Source: DASYPQ01 sp036006425 | Lineage (GTDB): Bacteria; Planctomycetota; UBA1135; GCA-002686595 | DNA length: 64,000 bases | Direction of reading: 5' to 3' | Assembly (NCBI GenBank): GCA_036006425.1 | Contig: DASYPQ010000011.1 | Location: 166,463-230,462 of the forward strand | Part shown: in pieces, positions 1 through 8,137 of the stretch | How the letters are laid out: each line of letters starts with the position of its first letter | Position numbering within the stretch: position 1 is the first letter of the stretch | Translations under genes and position numbers: made by a program | The notes under the pieces: model-generated | Told to the model about the DNA's origin: nothing | Seen by the model: the letters and a program-made list of their open reading frames with translations, nothing else | The model's database searches: none

Positions 1-42
1 GTCGTAGCGTTCATGCGCGACGACGCCGGCGAACTCGCGTGA
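1..42 (+). CDS. C-terminal end of an upstream gene (partial)
   Basis: The first 13 codons are open in frame 1 and end at TGA (40-42), 44 bases before the response-regulator start. The residues (VVAFMRDDAGELA) are too few to identify a family. The close same-strand spacing suggests an operon partner of the response regulator, possibly its kinase, but that is a guess. It could also be a chance open frame. Confidence 0.3.
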   Translation, partial: VVAFMRDDAGELA

Positions 43-86
43 GAAATCCCTTTCGGAAGCAAGAAACCCGAGGAGTGTGAATCGTC

Positions 87-755
87 ATGAAGGTACTCAT
101 CGTCGATGACGACCCCGACTTCAGCTACTTGACCACGTTGGGACTCGCGAAGGCCGGCATCCACTTCAGCGCCGCCAAGTCGGCGCAGGAAGCCCGCGAG
201 GTCCTGAAAGGCCCGGAAGCCGGGACGTTCGACGTCGTGCTGCTCGACATCGAGCTGCCTGGCACGAAGGGCTGGGACTTCCTGAGCGAGCTCCGCGCGA
301 GCGGCCAGGAAATCCCGGTGATGTTCGTGACCGTGCGGCAGGCTGCCGAGGATCGCGTGCAAGGCCTCAACCTGGGAGCGGACGACTACATCGTGAAGCC
401 GTTCGATCCCGAAGAGCTCGTCGCCCGACTCCACGCCGTCCTGCGCCGGAACTTCCGCGGGGAGCGCCTCCGCATCCAGGATCTGACGCTCGACCCGTAC
501 CTGCGCCGCATCGAGCGCGACGGGAAGCCGATCGAGCTCACACCGCGCGAGTTCGACATCCTGTGGACGCTCGCGCAGGCGAGCGGCCGGACCGTGTCGG
601 AGAAGGAGCTCCTGAAGCGACTCTGGGGCATCGGCTTCGATCCGGAGACGAATCTCGTGCAAGTGCACGTGTTCCGCCTGCGGCGGAAGCTCGAGAAGGG
701 CGGCAAGCCCATGATCGACACCGTCCGCGGCCAAGGCTACCGCCTGCGCGTCTGA
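87..755 (+). CDS. OmpR/PhoB-family response regulator
   Basis: A 222-residue two-component transcription factor. The N-terminal receiver (about residues 1-120) has the acidic pocket DDD at 7-9, phospho-acceptor Asp54 in VVLLDIELPG, Thr82 and the conserved Lys104 in IVKPF. The C-terminal part (about 128-222) is a winged-helix DNA-binding domain with the family pattern LTPREFDILWTLA and VQVHVFRLRRKLE, ending in the usual TVRGQGYRL. A strong Shine-Dalgarno (GAGGAG at 70-75) fixes the start. No cognate kinase is visible in the window. All phosphotransfer residues are present, so it should be active; its target genes are unknown. Confidence 0.95.
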   Translation: MKVLIVDDDPDFSYLTTLGLAKAGIHFSAAKSAQEAREVLKGPEAGTFDVVLLDIELPGTKGWDFLSELRASGQEIPVMFVTVRQAAEDRVQGLNLGADDYIVKPFDPEELVARLHAVLRRNFRGERLRIQDLTLDPYLRRIERDGKPIELTPREFDILWTLAQASGRTVSEKELLKRLWGIGFDPETNLVQVHVFRLRRKLEKGGKPMIDTVRGQGYRLRV

Positions 756-765
756 GACTCGCGCA

Positions 766-1941
766 TCAGTACGCGCCTCTCCCGAACAACACGGCCGGGA
801 CGCTCTTGACGAGGAGCACGAGGTCCTGGCGCAGGCCACGGTTCGCGATGTAGCGCATGTCCATGCGCATCCATTCGAGGAAGCCGACTTCGCTCCGCCC
901 GCTGACTTGCCACAGACCGGTGATACCTCCGGTCACGTTGAGGCGCCGACGCTGCCAGCGTTCGTATCCCGCCACCTCGTCCAGCGTGGGAGGACGCGGG
1001 CCGACGAGCGAGCAGTCGCCCTTGAGGACGTTCCAGAGCTGCGGCGTCTCGTCGAGACTCCAGCGCCGCAGCAGTCTGCCGACGCGCGTGATCCGCGGGT
1101 CCTTGCGGATCTTGAAGACCGGACCGGCCTGTTCGTTCAGCACGTCGAGTTGCGCCCGCTGCCGTTCCGCGTCGACGAACATCGAGCGGAACTTGTAGAA
1201 GGCGAACGGCCGGCCTCCGCGTCCCGCGCGGAGCTGCTTGAAGATCACGGGCCCCGGCGAGTCGAGGCGGATCAGGATCGCCAGGAGGAGGAAGACCGGG
1301 AGGAGGACGAGGAGCGCCGTCGCGGACAAGACGATGTCGAACGCGCGCTTCCAGGGGGGCAACGGGAGCGAGAGGCGGGGCCACAGATCCTCGAGCGCCT
1401 GCGGCGCCGGCTCCGGACGTCGCTCGCGCGCGGCAGGCTCCTCGCGCCGTGCCGCGGACTGCGGGACGTGCGGATAGATGCAGTTCTTCCGCTCGATACC
1501 GAGTCCGCTCGATGCGGCCGCGCAATCGATCCACGCGCCGACGACGCCGGCAGCTGTCGGCCCCGAGTCCGGCAGCAGGACGCCGAGCCGCTCGGCCGGA
1601 AGGTGCCCGATCCTGTCCGTCGATCGGATGCGCCGGCGGATCTGGCGCGCGAGACGTTCGAAAGCGGCGCGATCGCCGAGTCTCCGGCGCAGGATCAGCA
1701 GCGTGAAGAGACGCGTGCCGCGATCGGCGAGCGAGCGTTCGTACTCGAGGATCCGTTCGAATTCCGCGGCGGAGAGCGGCGGCTCGCCGTGCTCCGGCAC
1801 GCGCGCTCGCTTCGAAGTCGCAAGTTCGAGGTTCAGCGGCTCGAGAACGGACAAATCGGAGCTCGCGCTCGATCCGAAACGGCGCGATCCACGCAAGCGA
1901 TCGATCGGCGCCGTAGCGGCCTCTCGTTGGACGAAATTCAT
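766..1941 (-). CDS. Polyprenyl-phosphate sugar phosphotransferase with degenerate GGDEF-like N-terminus
   Basis: A 391-residue initiating transferase for exopolysaccharide synthesis (bacterial sugar transferase family, WbaP/WcaJ type). It would transfer a sugar-1-phosphate to undecaprenyl phosphate at the inner membrane. One membrane helix (about 203-226) precedes the catalytic domain, with KFRSM (250-254), SLDE (295-298), LVGPRP (312-317) and GITGLWQVSGRS (339-350). Unlike PglC-only enzymes, it has an N-terminal segment (about 75-142) resembling a GGDEF fold: DRIG...ERLGVLLPDSG matches the signature region but lacks GG(D/E)EF. There is no Shine-Dalgarno; a TAACGT box lies 7 nt before the ATG. 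It is divergent from the PEID-type gene, a neighbour expected in exosortase/EPS loci. The N-terminal fold assignment is my inference. Confidence 0.9.
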   Translation of the reverse strand: MNFVQREAATAPIDRLRGSRRFGSSASSDLSVLEPLNLELATSKRARVPEHGEPPLSAAEFERILEYERSLADRGTRLFTLLILRRRLGDRAAFERLARQIRRRIRSTDRIGHLPAERLGVLLPDSGPTAAGVVGAWIDCAAASSGLGIERKNCIYPHVPQSAARREEPAARERRPEPAPQALEDLWPRLSLPLPPWKRAFDIVLSATALLVLLPVFLLLAILIRLDSPGPVIFKQLRAGRGGRPFAFYKFRSMFVDAERQRAQLDVLNEQAGPVFKIRKDPRITRVGRLLRRWSLDETPQLWNVLKGDCSLVGPRPPTLDEVAGYERWQRRRLNVTGGITGLWQVSGRSEVGFLEWMRMDMRYIANRGLRQDLVLLVKSVPAVLFGRGAY

Positions 1942-1948
1942 GAGCGCG

Positions 1949-1954
1949 ACGTTA
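1949..1954 (-). promoter_or_regulatory. Putative -10 box of a leaderless gene (TAACGT)
   Basis: Read on the minus strand, TAACGT lies 7 nt before the ATG at 1941. Transcription would start about one base before the start codon. The gene has no Shine-Dalgarno. No convincing -35 is visible. Confidence 0.4.
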
Positions 1955-2054
1955 GATCGCCGCAGGGCCGATCGCTGTTACTTCGACGTCATTGCGCGAC
2001 GTCGTCGCCGCGTCCGCTGAAGCCATCGTAACGCGCGGAAATCGCGCTCGACTC

Positions 2055-2060
2055 TACACT
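2055..2060 (+). promoter_or_regulatory. Putative -10 box (TACACT)
   Basis: TACACT lies in the 185-base divergent region between the sugar transferase and the PEID-type gene, 66 nt before the chosen ATG of the latter. This would leave a leader long enough to hold that gene's GAGG Shine-Dalgarno. No clear -35 element is seen. Confidence 0.3.
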
Positions 2061-2126
2061 CGCGCTCTGTGTGTCCGGCCCCGATCTGGAGTCCAAATGA
2101 CGTTGCAATCATCGCGAGGTGCTCGA

Positions 2127-2366
2127 ATGCCGAGCCAGTCCCTGAATCGTTTCTTCTCCCGTACCGCCCTGCCCGGCATCGCTCTGGTCTGCGCGCTCGC
2201 CGCGAACGCGGCGGCGAGCACGGACACCGCTCACGAATCCAACGCTGAAGGCGCGCGCTCCCGTGCCGCTCCCGAGATCGATCCTGGACTTGCGGCGGCC
2301 GGCCTCGTCCTCCTGTCCGGAGGGACGCTGGTGCTCATGTCGCGCCGGCGCCCGAAGTCCGCGTGA
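2127..2366 (+). CDS. Small PEID-CTERM-like (exosortase-target) protein
   Basis: A 79-residue secreted protein. An N-terminal signal peptide (NRFFSRTALPGIALVCALAANAAA region) is followed by a short polar linker. The C-terminus has APEID, a hydrophobic helix (GLAAAGLVLLSGGTLVLM) and a basic tail SRRRPKSA. This tripartite tail is the PEP-CTERM architecture; the PEID motif resembles the VPEID-CTERM variant that is usually tied to exopolysaccharide loci. The ATG at 2127 has GAGG seven bases upstream; an ATG at 2097 is the alternative. Its stop overlaps the GTG of the RCC1-repeat gene in GTGA, so the two are probably translationally coupled. No exosortase is in the window, so processing is inferred. 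Confidence 0.75.
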   Translation: MPSQSLNRFFSRTALPGIALVCALAANAAASTDTAHESNAEGARSRAAPEIDPGLAAAGLVLLSGGTLVLMSRRRPKSA

Positions 2367-4678
2367 TCCGGAGCATCTACACCTCCGCTCTGATCCTCTG
2401 CGGCTCGGTGGCGGCCGCCCAGTCGGGGAGCGTCGGACAGTCGCACATCGCCGGCCAGATCTTCGGATGGGGCGAGCAGGTCTTCGACAGCACCTGGCAA
2501 CACCAATCGTTCGTCGAGATCGCGGCCGGCGACAGCCACACCCTCGCCCGCCGCAGCGACGGAGCCGTCGTCGCGTGCGGATGGAACTACTTCGGCCAGT
2601 GCAACGTCCCGCCGACGCCCGATGGACTGTCGTGTGTCCAGCTCGCGGCCGGCGCGGATCACAGTCTCGCACGCTACAGCGACGGCTCCGTCGCCGCCTG
2701 GGGCAACGATGTGTCCGGCCAGTGCGACGTGCCGACGCTGCCCCCCGGGGTCAGCTTCCGCGCGGTCGCCGCGGGCGGGGTGTTCGGCTTCAGCGGCACC
2801 GCCCACTCGCTCGCCGTGCTGTCCGACGGGTCCCTGCGCGCGTGGGGCAATGACTTCGCGGGCCAGTGCGACGTCCCCGTCGATCCGCCCGGCACGTCCT
2901 ACGTCGCGATCGCCGCGGGAGGCGCCCACTCTCTCGCGCTCCGACAGGACGGAACGATCGTCGCCTGGGGGCTGAACTCCGACGGACAGTGCAACGTGCC
3001 TGCGCTCCCAGGCGACCTCACCTACATCGCGCTCACGGCGGGCGCGTACCACTCCGCGGCGATCGTCAGCGACGGGACGGCGCGCGCATGGGGAGCCAAC
3101 TTCGCCGGACAATGCGACGTGCCGCCGCCTCCGGCCGGGCTCGCGTACCTCGAGATCGCGGCCGCCGCGAACCACACGCTCGCGCGACTGAGCGACGGCT
3201 CGGTGATCGCGTTCGGAGACCGCTCCTTCGGCCAGTGCGACGTCCCCGCGCTTCCGGCCGGGCTCGCGTACGTGGAAATCGCCGCGGGCGGAGACCGGAG
3301 CGTCGCGCGGCGCAGCGACGGGACGATCGCGGCTTGGGGCCTGAACGACTACGGGCAATGCAACGTCCCCGCGACGCCCGCCGGCACGAGCTACGTCGAG
3401 GCCGCCGTCGGCGGCAGCAACGCGCTCGCGCTGCGCGACGACGGCAAGGTCGTCGCCTGGGGGTTCGACGACTACGGTCAATCCGATGTGCCCGCACTGC
3501 CGCCGGGCGTCACGTACGTCGAGGTCGCAGTGGGCTGGGTGCACGGTCTGGCGCGCCGGAGCGACGGGGCGATCGCGGCGTGGGGCTACAACGGGTCCGG
3601 CGAGTGCAACGTGCCCGCGCTCCCGCCCGGAGTCGAGTACTCCGACGTCAAGACGTCGTACCACCACTCGCTGGCGCGGCGCACGGACGGTGCGGTCGTC
3701 GCGTGGGGCGACGACAGCTACGGTCAGTGCAGCGTTCCGCCGCTCCCGACCTCGGTCGAGTACGCGCAGATCGGCGCCGGTTTCGGGCACAGCATCGCCC
3801 TGCGCAGCGACGGCGTCGTCGTCGCCTGGGGCCGGAACGACTCGGGCCAGTGCAACGTGCCCTCGCTGCCGCCCGGTCTCTTGTTCGTCGAGGTCGTCGC
3901 GGGTGGAGCGCACAACGTCGCTCGCCTCAGCGATGGATCCGTCGTCGCCTGGGGCGACAACGCTTTGGGGCAGTGCGACGTGCCCGCGATCCCGCCCGGC
4001 CTCGCGTGCACCGGCGTCGCCGCGGGCGAGGCCCACAGCGTCGCGCGCCTCACGGACGGCTCCGTCCTGGCCTGGGGTTGGAACGCCGTGAACCAATGCC
4101 GCATTCCGTCGCTTCCGCCGGGTCGGTCGCCCGCGCGCATCGACGCGGGGGGCGACCGCACGTGCGCGGTATTCGAGCCCGCGGCGACGATCAGCTCCTT
4201 CTGCTTCGGGGACGGGACCGCCGCTCCCTGCCCGTGCGGCAACTCGGGGCTGTCCGGCCGTGGCTGCGACAATTCGATCGCGACGGGCGGCGCGCACCTC
4301 ACCTGGACCGGCGACGCGCTCCTCTCCCGCGACACGCTCCGGCTGACCTCGTCCGGCGAATTGCCGAACGCCTGGTCGCTGCTCTGGCAGGGCGACCTCG
4401 CGATCGCGCCGGTCTCGTTCGGCGACGGACTGCGCTGCATGGGCGGCGAGCTCACCCGCCTGTTCGCGCACAACGCCATCGGCGGCGCCGTGACCGCCCC
4501 ACAGGGCGCGGACGGATCGATCTCCTCCCGCTCGGCGGCGCTCGGGAGACCGATTCCGCCAGGCGGGCTGCGCGTGTACCAGATGCTCTACCGGGACCCC
4601 AACACGGCCTTCTGCCCCGCGCCGCCTGGGGGAACGTTCAACGCGTCGAATGCCCTGCGCGTGACCTGGGGCGCCTGA
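2363..4678 (+). CDS. Secreted RCC1-repeat protein with Cys-rich C-terminal module
   Basis: A 771-residue exported protein (signal peptide IYTSALILCGSVAAAQ). Residues about 30-600 hold thirteen clear RCC1-like repeats of about 42 residues, each with an (A/V)AWGxNxxGQCxVP core and an AAGxxHSLA-type strand, plus one degenerate first unit. RCC1 propellers use seven repeats per ring, so about fourteen units suggests two adjacent seven-bladed propellers. The last ~160 residues are the module shared by nine proteins here: CFGDG, CPCGN, GRGCDNS, FGDGLRC, SARS-type segment, FNASNALRVTW. It starts at a GTG overlapping the upstream PEID-type gene. Its ligand is unknown; a cell-surface or extracellular location is inferred from the leader and cysteines. 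Confidence 0.88.
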   Translation: MIRSIYTSALILCGSVAAAQSGSVGQSHIAGQIFGWGEQVFDSTWQHQSFVEIAAGDSHTLARRSDGAVVACGWNYFGQCNVPPTPDGLSCVQLAAGADHSLARYSDGSVAAWGNDVSGQCDVPTLPPGVSFRAVAAGGVFGFSGTAHSLAVLSDGSLRAWGNDFAGQCDVPVDPPGTSYVAIAAGGAHSLALRQDGTIVAWGLNSDGQCNVPALPGDLTYIALTAGAYHSAAIVSDGTARAWGANFAGQCDVPPPPAGLAYLEIAAAANHTLARLSDGSVIAFGDRSFGQCDVPALPAGLAYVEIAAGGDRSVARRSDGTIAAWGLNDYGQCNVPATPAGTSYVEAAVGGSNALALRDDGKVVAWGFDDYGQSDVPALPPGVTYVEVAVGWVHGLARRSDGAIAAWGYNGSGECNVPALPPGVEYSDVKTSYHHSLARRTDGAVVAWGDDSYGQCSVPPLPTSVEYAQIGAGFGHSIALRSDGVVVAWGRNDSGQCNVPSLPPGLLFVEVVAGGAHNVARLSDGSVVAWGDNALGQCDVPAIPPGLACTGVAAGEAHSVARLTDGSVLAWGWNAVNQCRIPSLPPGRSPARIDAGGDRTCAVFEPAATISSFCFGDGTAAPCPCGNSGLSGRGCDNSIATGGAHLTWTGDALLSRDTLRLTSSGELPNAWSLLWQGDLAIAPVSFGDGLRCMGGELTRLFAHNAIGGAVTAPQGADGSISSRSAALGRPIPPGGLRVYQMLYRDPNTAFCPAPPGGTFNASNALRVTWGA

Positions 4679-4681
4679 GAG

Positions 4682-4842
4682 TCTGGCCTAGTTGGCTGGG
4701 CCACCGCCCGGCACAAGTCCGCCGGCGAAAGAGGCTTGGAGCGATTTCGTGCACCCGGGCTCGGACGGGGTTCGCCGCCGCCGCGGGAGCCGTTGGCAAT
4801 CCAGGAGTTGCGTCCGGGTTCGGCACAATCAACTGGGCCAGA
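4682..4842 (+). mobile_element. MITE-like 161-bp repeat, copy 1
   Basis: A non-autonomous element bounded by imperfect inverted repeats, TCTGGCCTAGTTGGCTG on the left and CAACTGGGCCAGA on the right. The interior shares blocks with the copies at 7534 and 52885: CTTGGAGCGATT, CACCCGGGCTCGG, AATCCAGGAGTTGCG and CGGCACAATCAA. It starts three bases after the RCC1-gene stop. It has no coding capacity. Its left terminus matches the right terminus of the IS-like element at 55756-56922 over about 22 bases with two mismatches, so that family may mobilise it. Confidence 0.75.
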
Positions 4843-4900
4843 TTTCTGCCCGGCCCTACGCTATCCGCGCCGCAGCCCCAAAGTTCCCCAGGAGCCTCCC

Positions 4901-5662
4901 ATGAAGACCCTTCTCGCTCTCGCCTTCGCCACCGCGATCTCCGCGCCCGCCTTCGGTCATGACACCGTCATCACGAAGGAGAAGCACACCGACGCGGCCA
5001 AGATGATGGGTCAGGAGCGACCCGCGCAGGACGTGAAGCAAGTGATCTGGATCGGCAAGGACCACATGCGCGTCGAGGAAGGCGACAAGGTCACGATCGT
5101 GCGCGCGGACCTGAAGAAGCTCTATATCCTCGACACGAAGGCGAAGACCCGCACGGCGCTCGATCTGCCGCTCGACATGAAGAAGTACATGCCGGCCGAC
5201 ATGGCGCCGATGATGGAGCAGATGACGTCGCAGATGAAGATCACCGTCACGCCGACGACGGAGACGAAGAAGATCAAGGACTGGAACGCGACCAAGTACA
5301 CGGTGGCGATGACGCTGCCGATGGGCGGATCCGCCACGCAGGAGATGTGGGTCACGAAGGACGTCGGAGGCGACCGCGCCGGATGGCAGGACATGTACGC
5401 CGCGCTGATGTCGGCGAGCCCGTTCTCGGCGGCGATGGCGAACGAGATGAAGAAGATCGACGGCCTGCCGGTCCTGAGCGAACGCACGCAGACGATGATG
5501 GGCAGCGAAGTGAAGTCGAAGGAGTCCGTCGTCTCGGTCGAGGAGAAGGAGCCGACTGCGGAGCTCTACGAGCTGCCGAAGGACTACACCGACAAGCCGT
5601 TCGACCCGATGGCCGAGATGAAGATGGGCGGCGGGGGCGGTCGCGCCCCGCACGGCGGGTAG
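4901..5662 (+). CDS. Secreted DUF4412-like protein
   Basis: A 253-residue exported protein with a clear signal peptide (MKTLLALAFATAISAPAFG). The mature part resembles DUF4412-type proteins: KQVIWIGKDHMRVEEGDKVTIVRADLKK... followed by LYILDTKAKTRTALDLP, predicted beta-rich strands, and Met-rich stretches (MPADMAPMMEQMTSQMK). It ends in a Gly-rich tail (KMGGGGGRAPHGG). The ATG at 4901 is chosen because AGGAG (4890-4894) precedes it and the signal peptide starts there; the frame is open further upstream only across the repeat element. Function is unknown. The Met and His content could hint at metal contact, but that is speculation. Confidence 0.8.
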   Translation: MKTLLALAFATAISAPAFGHDTVITKEKHTDAAKMMGQERPAQDVKQVIWIGKDHMRVEEGDKVTIVRADLKKLYILDTKAKTRTALDLPLDMKKYMPADMAPMMEQMTSQMKITVTPTTETKKIKDWNATKYTVAMTLPMGGSATQEMWVTKDVGGDRAGWQDMYAALMSASPFSAAMANEMKKIDGLPVLSERTQTMMGSEVKSKESVVSVEEKEPTAELYELPKDYTDKPFDPMAEMKMGGGGGRAPHGG

Positions 5663-5777
5663 GGAGCGCGGCGCCCGTCGAGCAGGGTGGGTGGTCCGGC
5701 TCCCTTCGCGGCCCTGCGCCGCGGCTGGTGGTCCAGCGCGCAGCGCAGTCCGCGAGCCAAGGAAGCCCGGTGCAATG

Positions 5778-7448
5778 TCAGGGCGTCCAGACGATGCGGT
5801 AGGCGTTCGTGAAGTTGAGTGTCGACGGCGTGCAGAACGTGGCGCCGTTGCGGTACCACACCTGATAGTTCATCGGACCGGGACCGCCGAGCGTTCCGGC
5901 GACGCTGACGGGCAGGTCGCCCGGCACCGTCGCGCCGTACTCGCGGTTACCGCACAGGAGATTGCGCTTGTAGAGCCGCTTCGTGCTCCCGCTGAGGCAA
6001 CGCAGTCCGTCGCCGAATGCGGCACCGTTGCCGCCGTTCACGACTCCGGTTCCCTGCACGAGGATCGTCAGCGCCGGATTCGGGTTCGTGAGCCCGGACA
6101 CCGTGAAGTGCACGGTGTCGTTCGAGATCGACGCGAACCCGTTCGCCCACAGGAGGCCGCCGAGCGGGTTCGAGCTGTTGCCGCACCCGCGACCGGCCGC
6201 GCCGAAGTTCGCGCACGGGCAGGCCGTGCCGGATCCGTCGCCGAAGCAGAAGCCGGTCCCCGGCCAGGATTCGTGAAGGGCGTCGAGCGCGTCCAGGTCG
6301 TCGCCGATCGGAGTCCCCGGCACCGAGCGCGCGGTTGCGAGGCCGAGAGCCTCGGCCGTCACCCAGATTCCGGGCAGCGAGCCCGCGGGACCGGTCGGGA
6401 ACAGGATGTCTCCCGGCTCGATCGGCATCCCGAACACCGAGTCCGGCTGGCCGACGATCAGCGATCCGCGGCGGACCGAGAAGAAGAGCTGGTCGGTCGC
6501 ACCGGTCGTCCAGTCGTACGGCGTGACGGAACGCTGGTACCCCGCGACACCGTTCTCGCGCAGAAGGAGCGCATCGAGGTCGTCGGTGTCCGGTCCCCCG
6601 AGGTCGAGCCCGAGCGTCGCGGCCGAGGCGTACACGGCCGGACCGCAGCTCGGGCAGGTGCGCAGCACGTCGCCGCCCACGAAGCCGTGAGCCGCCGCGC
6701 TCCCCGAGTTGAAGACGCCCAGGCCCGGATCCCAGAACGCTGAGTCGAGCGAGAAGTACGTGCACGTCGAGGTCGGCAACCACCGATCCGGCACGTCGAG
6801 ATCGAGCGCGTCGAGGTCGTCGCCGGGCGCGGGCTCGATCAGACCGAGTCCCGGGTAGACGGCGCCGCTGCAGCTCGCGAGCCCGTTCCCGTCGATCAGC
6901 GCGTTGTGGCCGTAGGGCGTCGTCGCGCCGATCGGCCCGCACGGGATCGAGAACGTGTGGAAGACGTCCGCGGCTTCGTCGCCGCACGGGCCCTCCGTGA
7001 CCACGTTCGGCGGGATCGGCGACCCCGGGTATCCGATGGCGCGGAAGCTGACCGAGAACGCCCACGTCGGCGGCGGGAAGTTGACGTTCGAGCTGCACTG
7101 GACGATCGGATCGAGCGCGTGCGAGAGGGCGTCGACCTCGACCGAGCAGGGCGTTCCCCCGACGTGGCCGACGCAACCGGCATGGAGCAGGAGCCCGAGC
7201 CCGACCGGGAAGCCGGTCCCGCCGCTCTCGACGATGTTCGGCTGCGGCTGGAACCCGATCATCGGCGCGAGAAACGCCGGCGCGAGCAGGTCCCCCTCCG
7301 TGATCGGCGTCGCCGTGAAGAAGTCCGCGACCGAGACGGTCGGGCTCCTCCAATTGATGGAGAACACCGGAACGCCGGTCTGCCCCGCCGCGAGGCCGGC
7401 GAGGAGGAGAGGGGCCGCGGGGAGGAGGATGCAGAGGGGGATCTTCAT
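5778..7448 (-). CDS. Secreted DDLDAL-repeat protein with Cys-rich C-terminal module
   Basis: A 556-residue exported protein (signal peptide MKIPLCILLPAAPLLLAGLAAG). The N-terminal ~390 residues belong to no family I can name. They contain three related segments centred on GDDLDALDLDVP, TDDLDALLLREN and GDDLDALDALHE; between them lie segments with LFFSVRRGSLIVG, PDSVFGMPIEPGDILFP and a partial copy. The Asp-rich motifs could bind calcium; this is inference. The C-terminal ~160 residues are the shared module (CFGDG, CPCANFG, GRGCGNSS, FGDGLRC, FTNAYRIVW). The frame is open upstream, but that part translates a repeat element, so the ATG at 7448 with its signal peptide is preferred. It is convergent with the DUF4412-like gene. 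Confidence 0.82.
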   Translation of the reverse strand: MKIPLCILLPAAPLLLAGLAAGQTGVPVFSINWRSPTVSVADFFTATPITEGDLLAPAFLAPMIGFQPQPNIVESGGTGFPVGLGLLLHAGCVGHVGGTPCSVEVDALSHALDPIVQCSSNVNFPPPTWAFSVSFRAIGYPGSPIPPNVVTEGPCGDEAADVFHTFSIPCGPIGATTPYGHNALIDGNGLASCSGAVYPGLGLIEPAPGDDLDALDLDVPDRWLPTSTCTYFSLDSAFWDPGLGVFNSGSAAAHGFVGGDVLRTCPSCGPAVYASAATLGLDLGGPDTDDLDALLLRENGVAGYQRSVTPYDWTTGATDQLFFSVRRGSLIVGQPDSVFGMPIEPGDILFPTGPAGSLPGIWVTAEALGLATARSVPGTPIGDDLDALDALHESWPGTGFCFGDGSGTACPCANFGAAGRGCGNSSNPLGGLLWANGFASISNDTVHFTVSGLTNPNPALTILVQGTGVVNGGNGAAFGDGLRCLSGSTKRLYKRNLLCGNREYGATVPGDLPVSVAGTLGGPGPMNYQVWYRNGATFCTPSTLNFTNAYRIVWTP

Positions 7449-7533
7449 GGGAAGCTCGATCGGTGGGGGGTGGCAGGGACTCGGCCTCCCGCCATGGCGC
7501 GCGACGCCCGCAGGTGGACGGGAACCTCGAGAA

Positions 7534-7694
7534 TCTGGCCTGGTTGATTGTGCATGTCCGCATCCCAAGCCCTGAAGGCACGCGTACTTGGAGTGATTCT
7601 TCGCCCCCGGGCTTGGCCCGCGCTCCCGAACGGCCCGGAGTCCCTGTGCCGACAAGGAGTTGCGGCCACTCTCAGCACAATCAACCAGGCCAGA
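7534..7694 (+). mobile_element. MITE-like 161-bp repeat, copy 2, with perfect 23-bp termini
   Basis: The best-preserved copy of the repeat. Bases 7531-7553 and 7675-7697 are perfect 23-base inverted repeats (beginning GAATCTGGCCTGGTTGATTG). The interior keeps the family blocks TTGGAGTGATT, CCCCCGGGCTTGG, AAGGAGTTGCG and CAGCACAATCAA in the same order and orientation as copies 1 and 3. It lies in the 689-base gap upstream of the minus-strand gene starting at 7448, 85 bases from its start codon. The perfect ends suggest it moved most recently of the three. Confidence 0.8.
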
Positions 7695-7697
7695 TTC

Positions 7698-8137
7698 CAC
7701 CGGGATCCTCACGTTCCTGCTCACGGCGCACGACTTCGCGACGCGCGGCCTCGGTGTGGGTACCCACGCGTCTTCTGCCGGTTCCTCTCTCGCGCGACGA
7801 CGGGTTCGTGCCGCCGTACAACATCGGGCTGTCCGAGGGACTCGCATTCACCGTGATCCGGTGCCGCCGTCGCGCGCAACGCGCGGCGATGGAGAGCTTC
7901 ATCCTCGCGAGACTTCCGAGGCGCGGTGCGCTGCGCACGCTCCTCGTCGTCGGCAGCATCGTCGCGTGCCTGGAATGCGGCGGGCGCGGCGGAGTCGGGC
8001 CGCCCTCAGGGAATCGAGCTCGCTGCGCGACGGCAGCATCGAGGGCGCGCGGTGACCTCGGATCCGGTGTAGTCAGGACCCAGCGGCAGGCCTAGGAGCG
8101 GCTTCCGGTCCGCCGTTGGCCTTCTTCGGAGATCCCC
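7698..8137. other. Intergenic stretch with no convincing gene
   Basis: This is the remainder of the 689-base gap after the repeat. Many frames are open only because GC is high. One plus-strand frame, 7889-8095 (68 codons, MESFILARLPRRGALRTLL...), has a hydrophobic segment LLVVGSIVACLECGG and could be a small exported or lipoprotein-like peptide. It has no Shine-Dalgarno, and its tail is Arg/Ala-rich like shadow frames. I do not annotate it as a gene. Confidence 0.3.

Noticed and set aside
7889..8095. A 68-codon small gene with a hydrophobic segment
   Set aside because: No Shine-Dalgarno or -10 box at the right distance, and the Arg/Ala-rich tail is typical of shadow frames; kept only as a note on the intergenic stretch.
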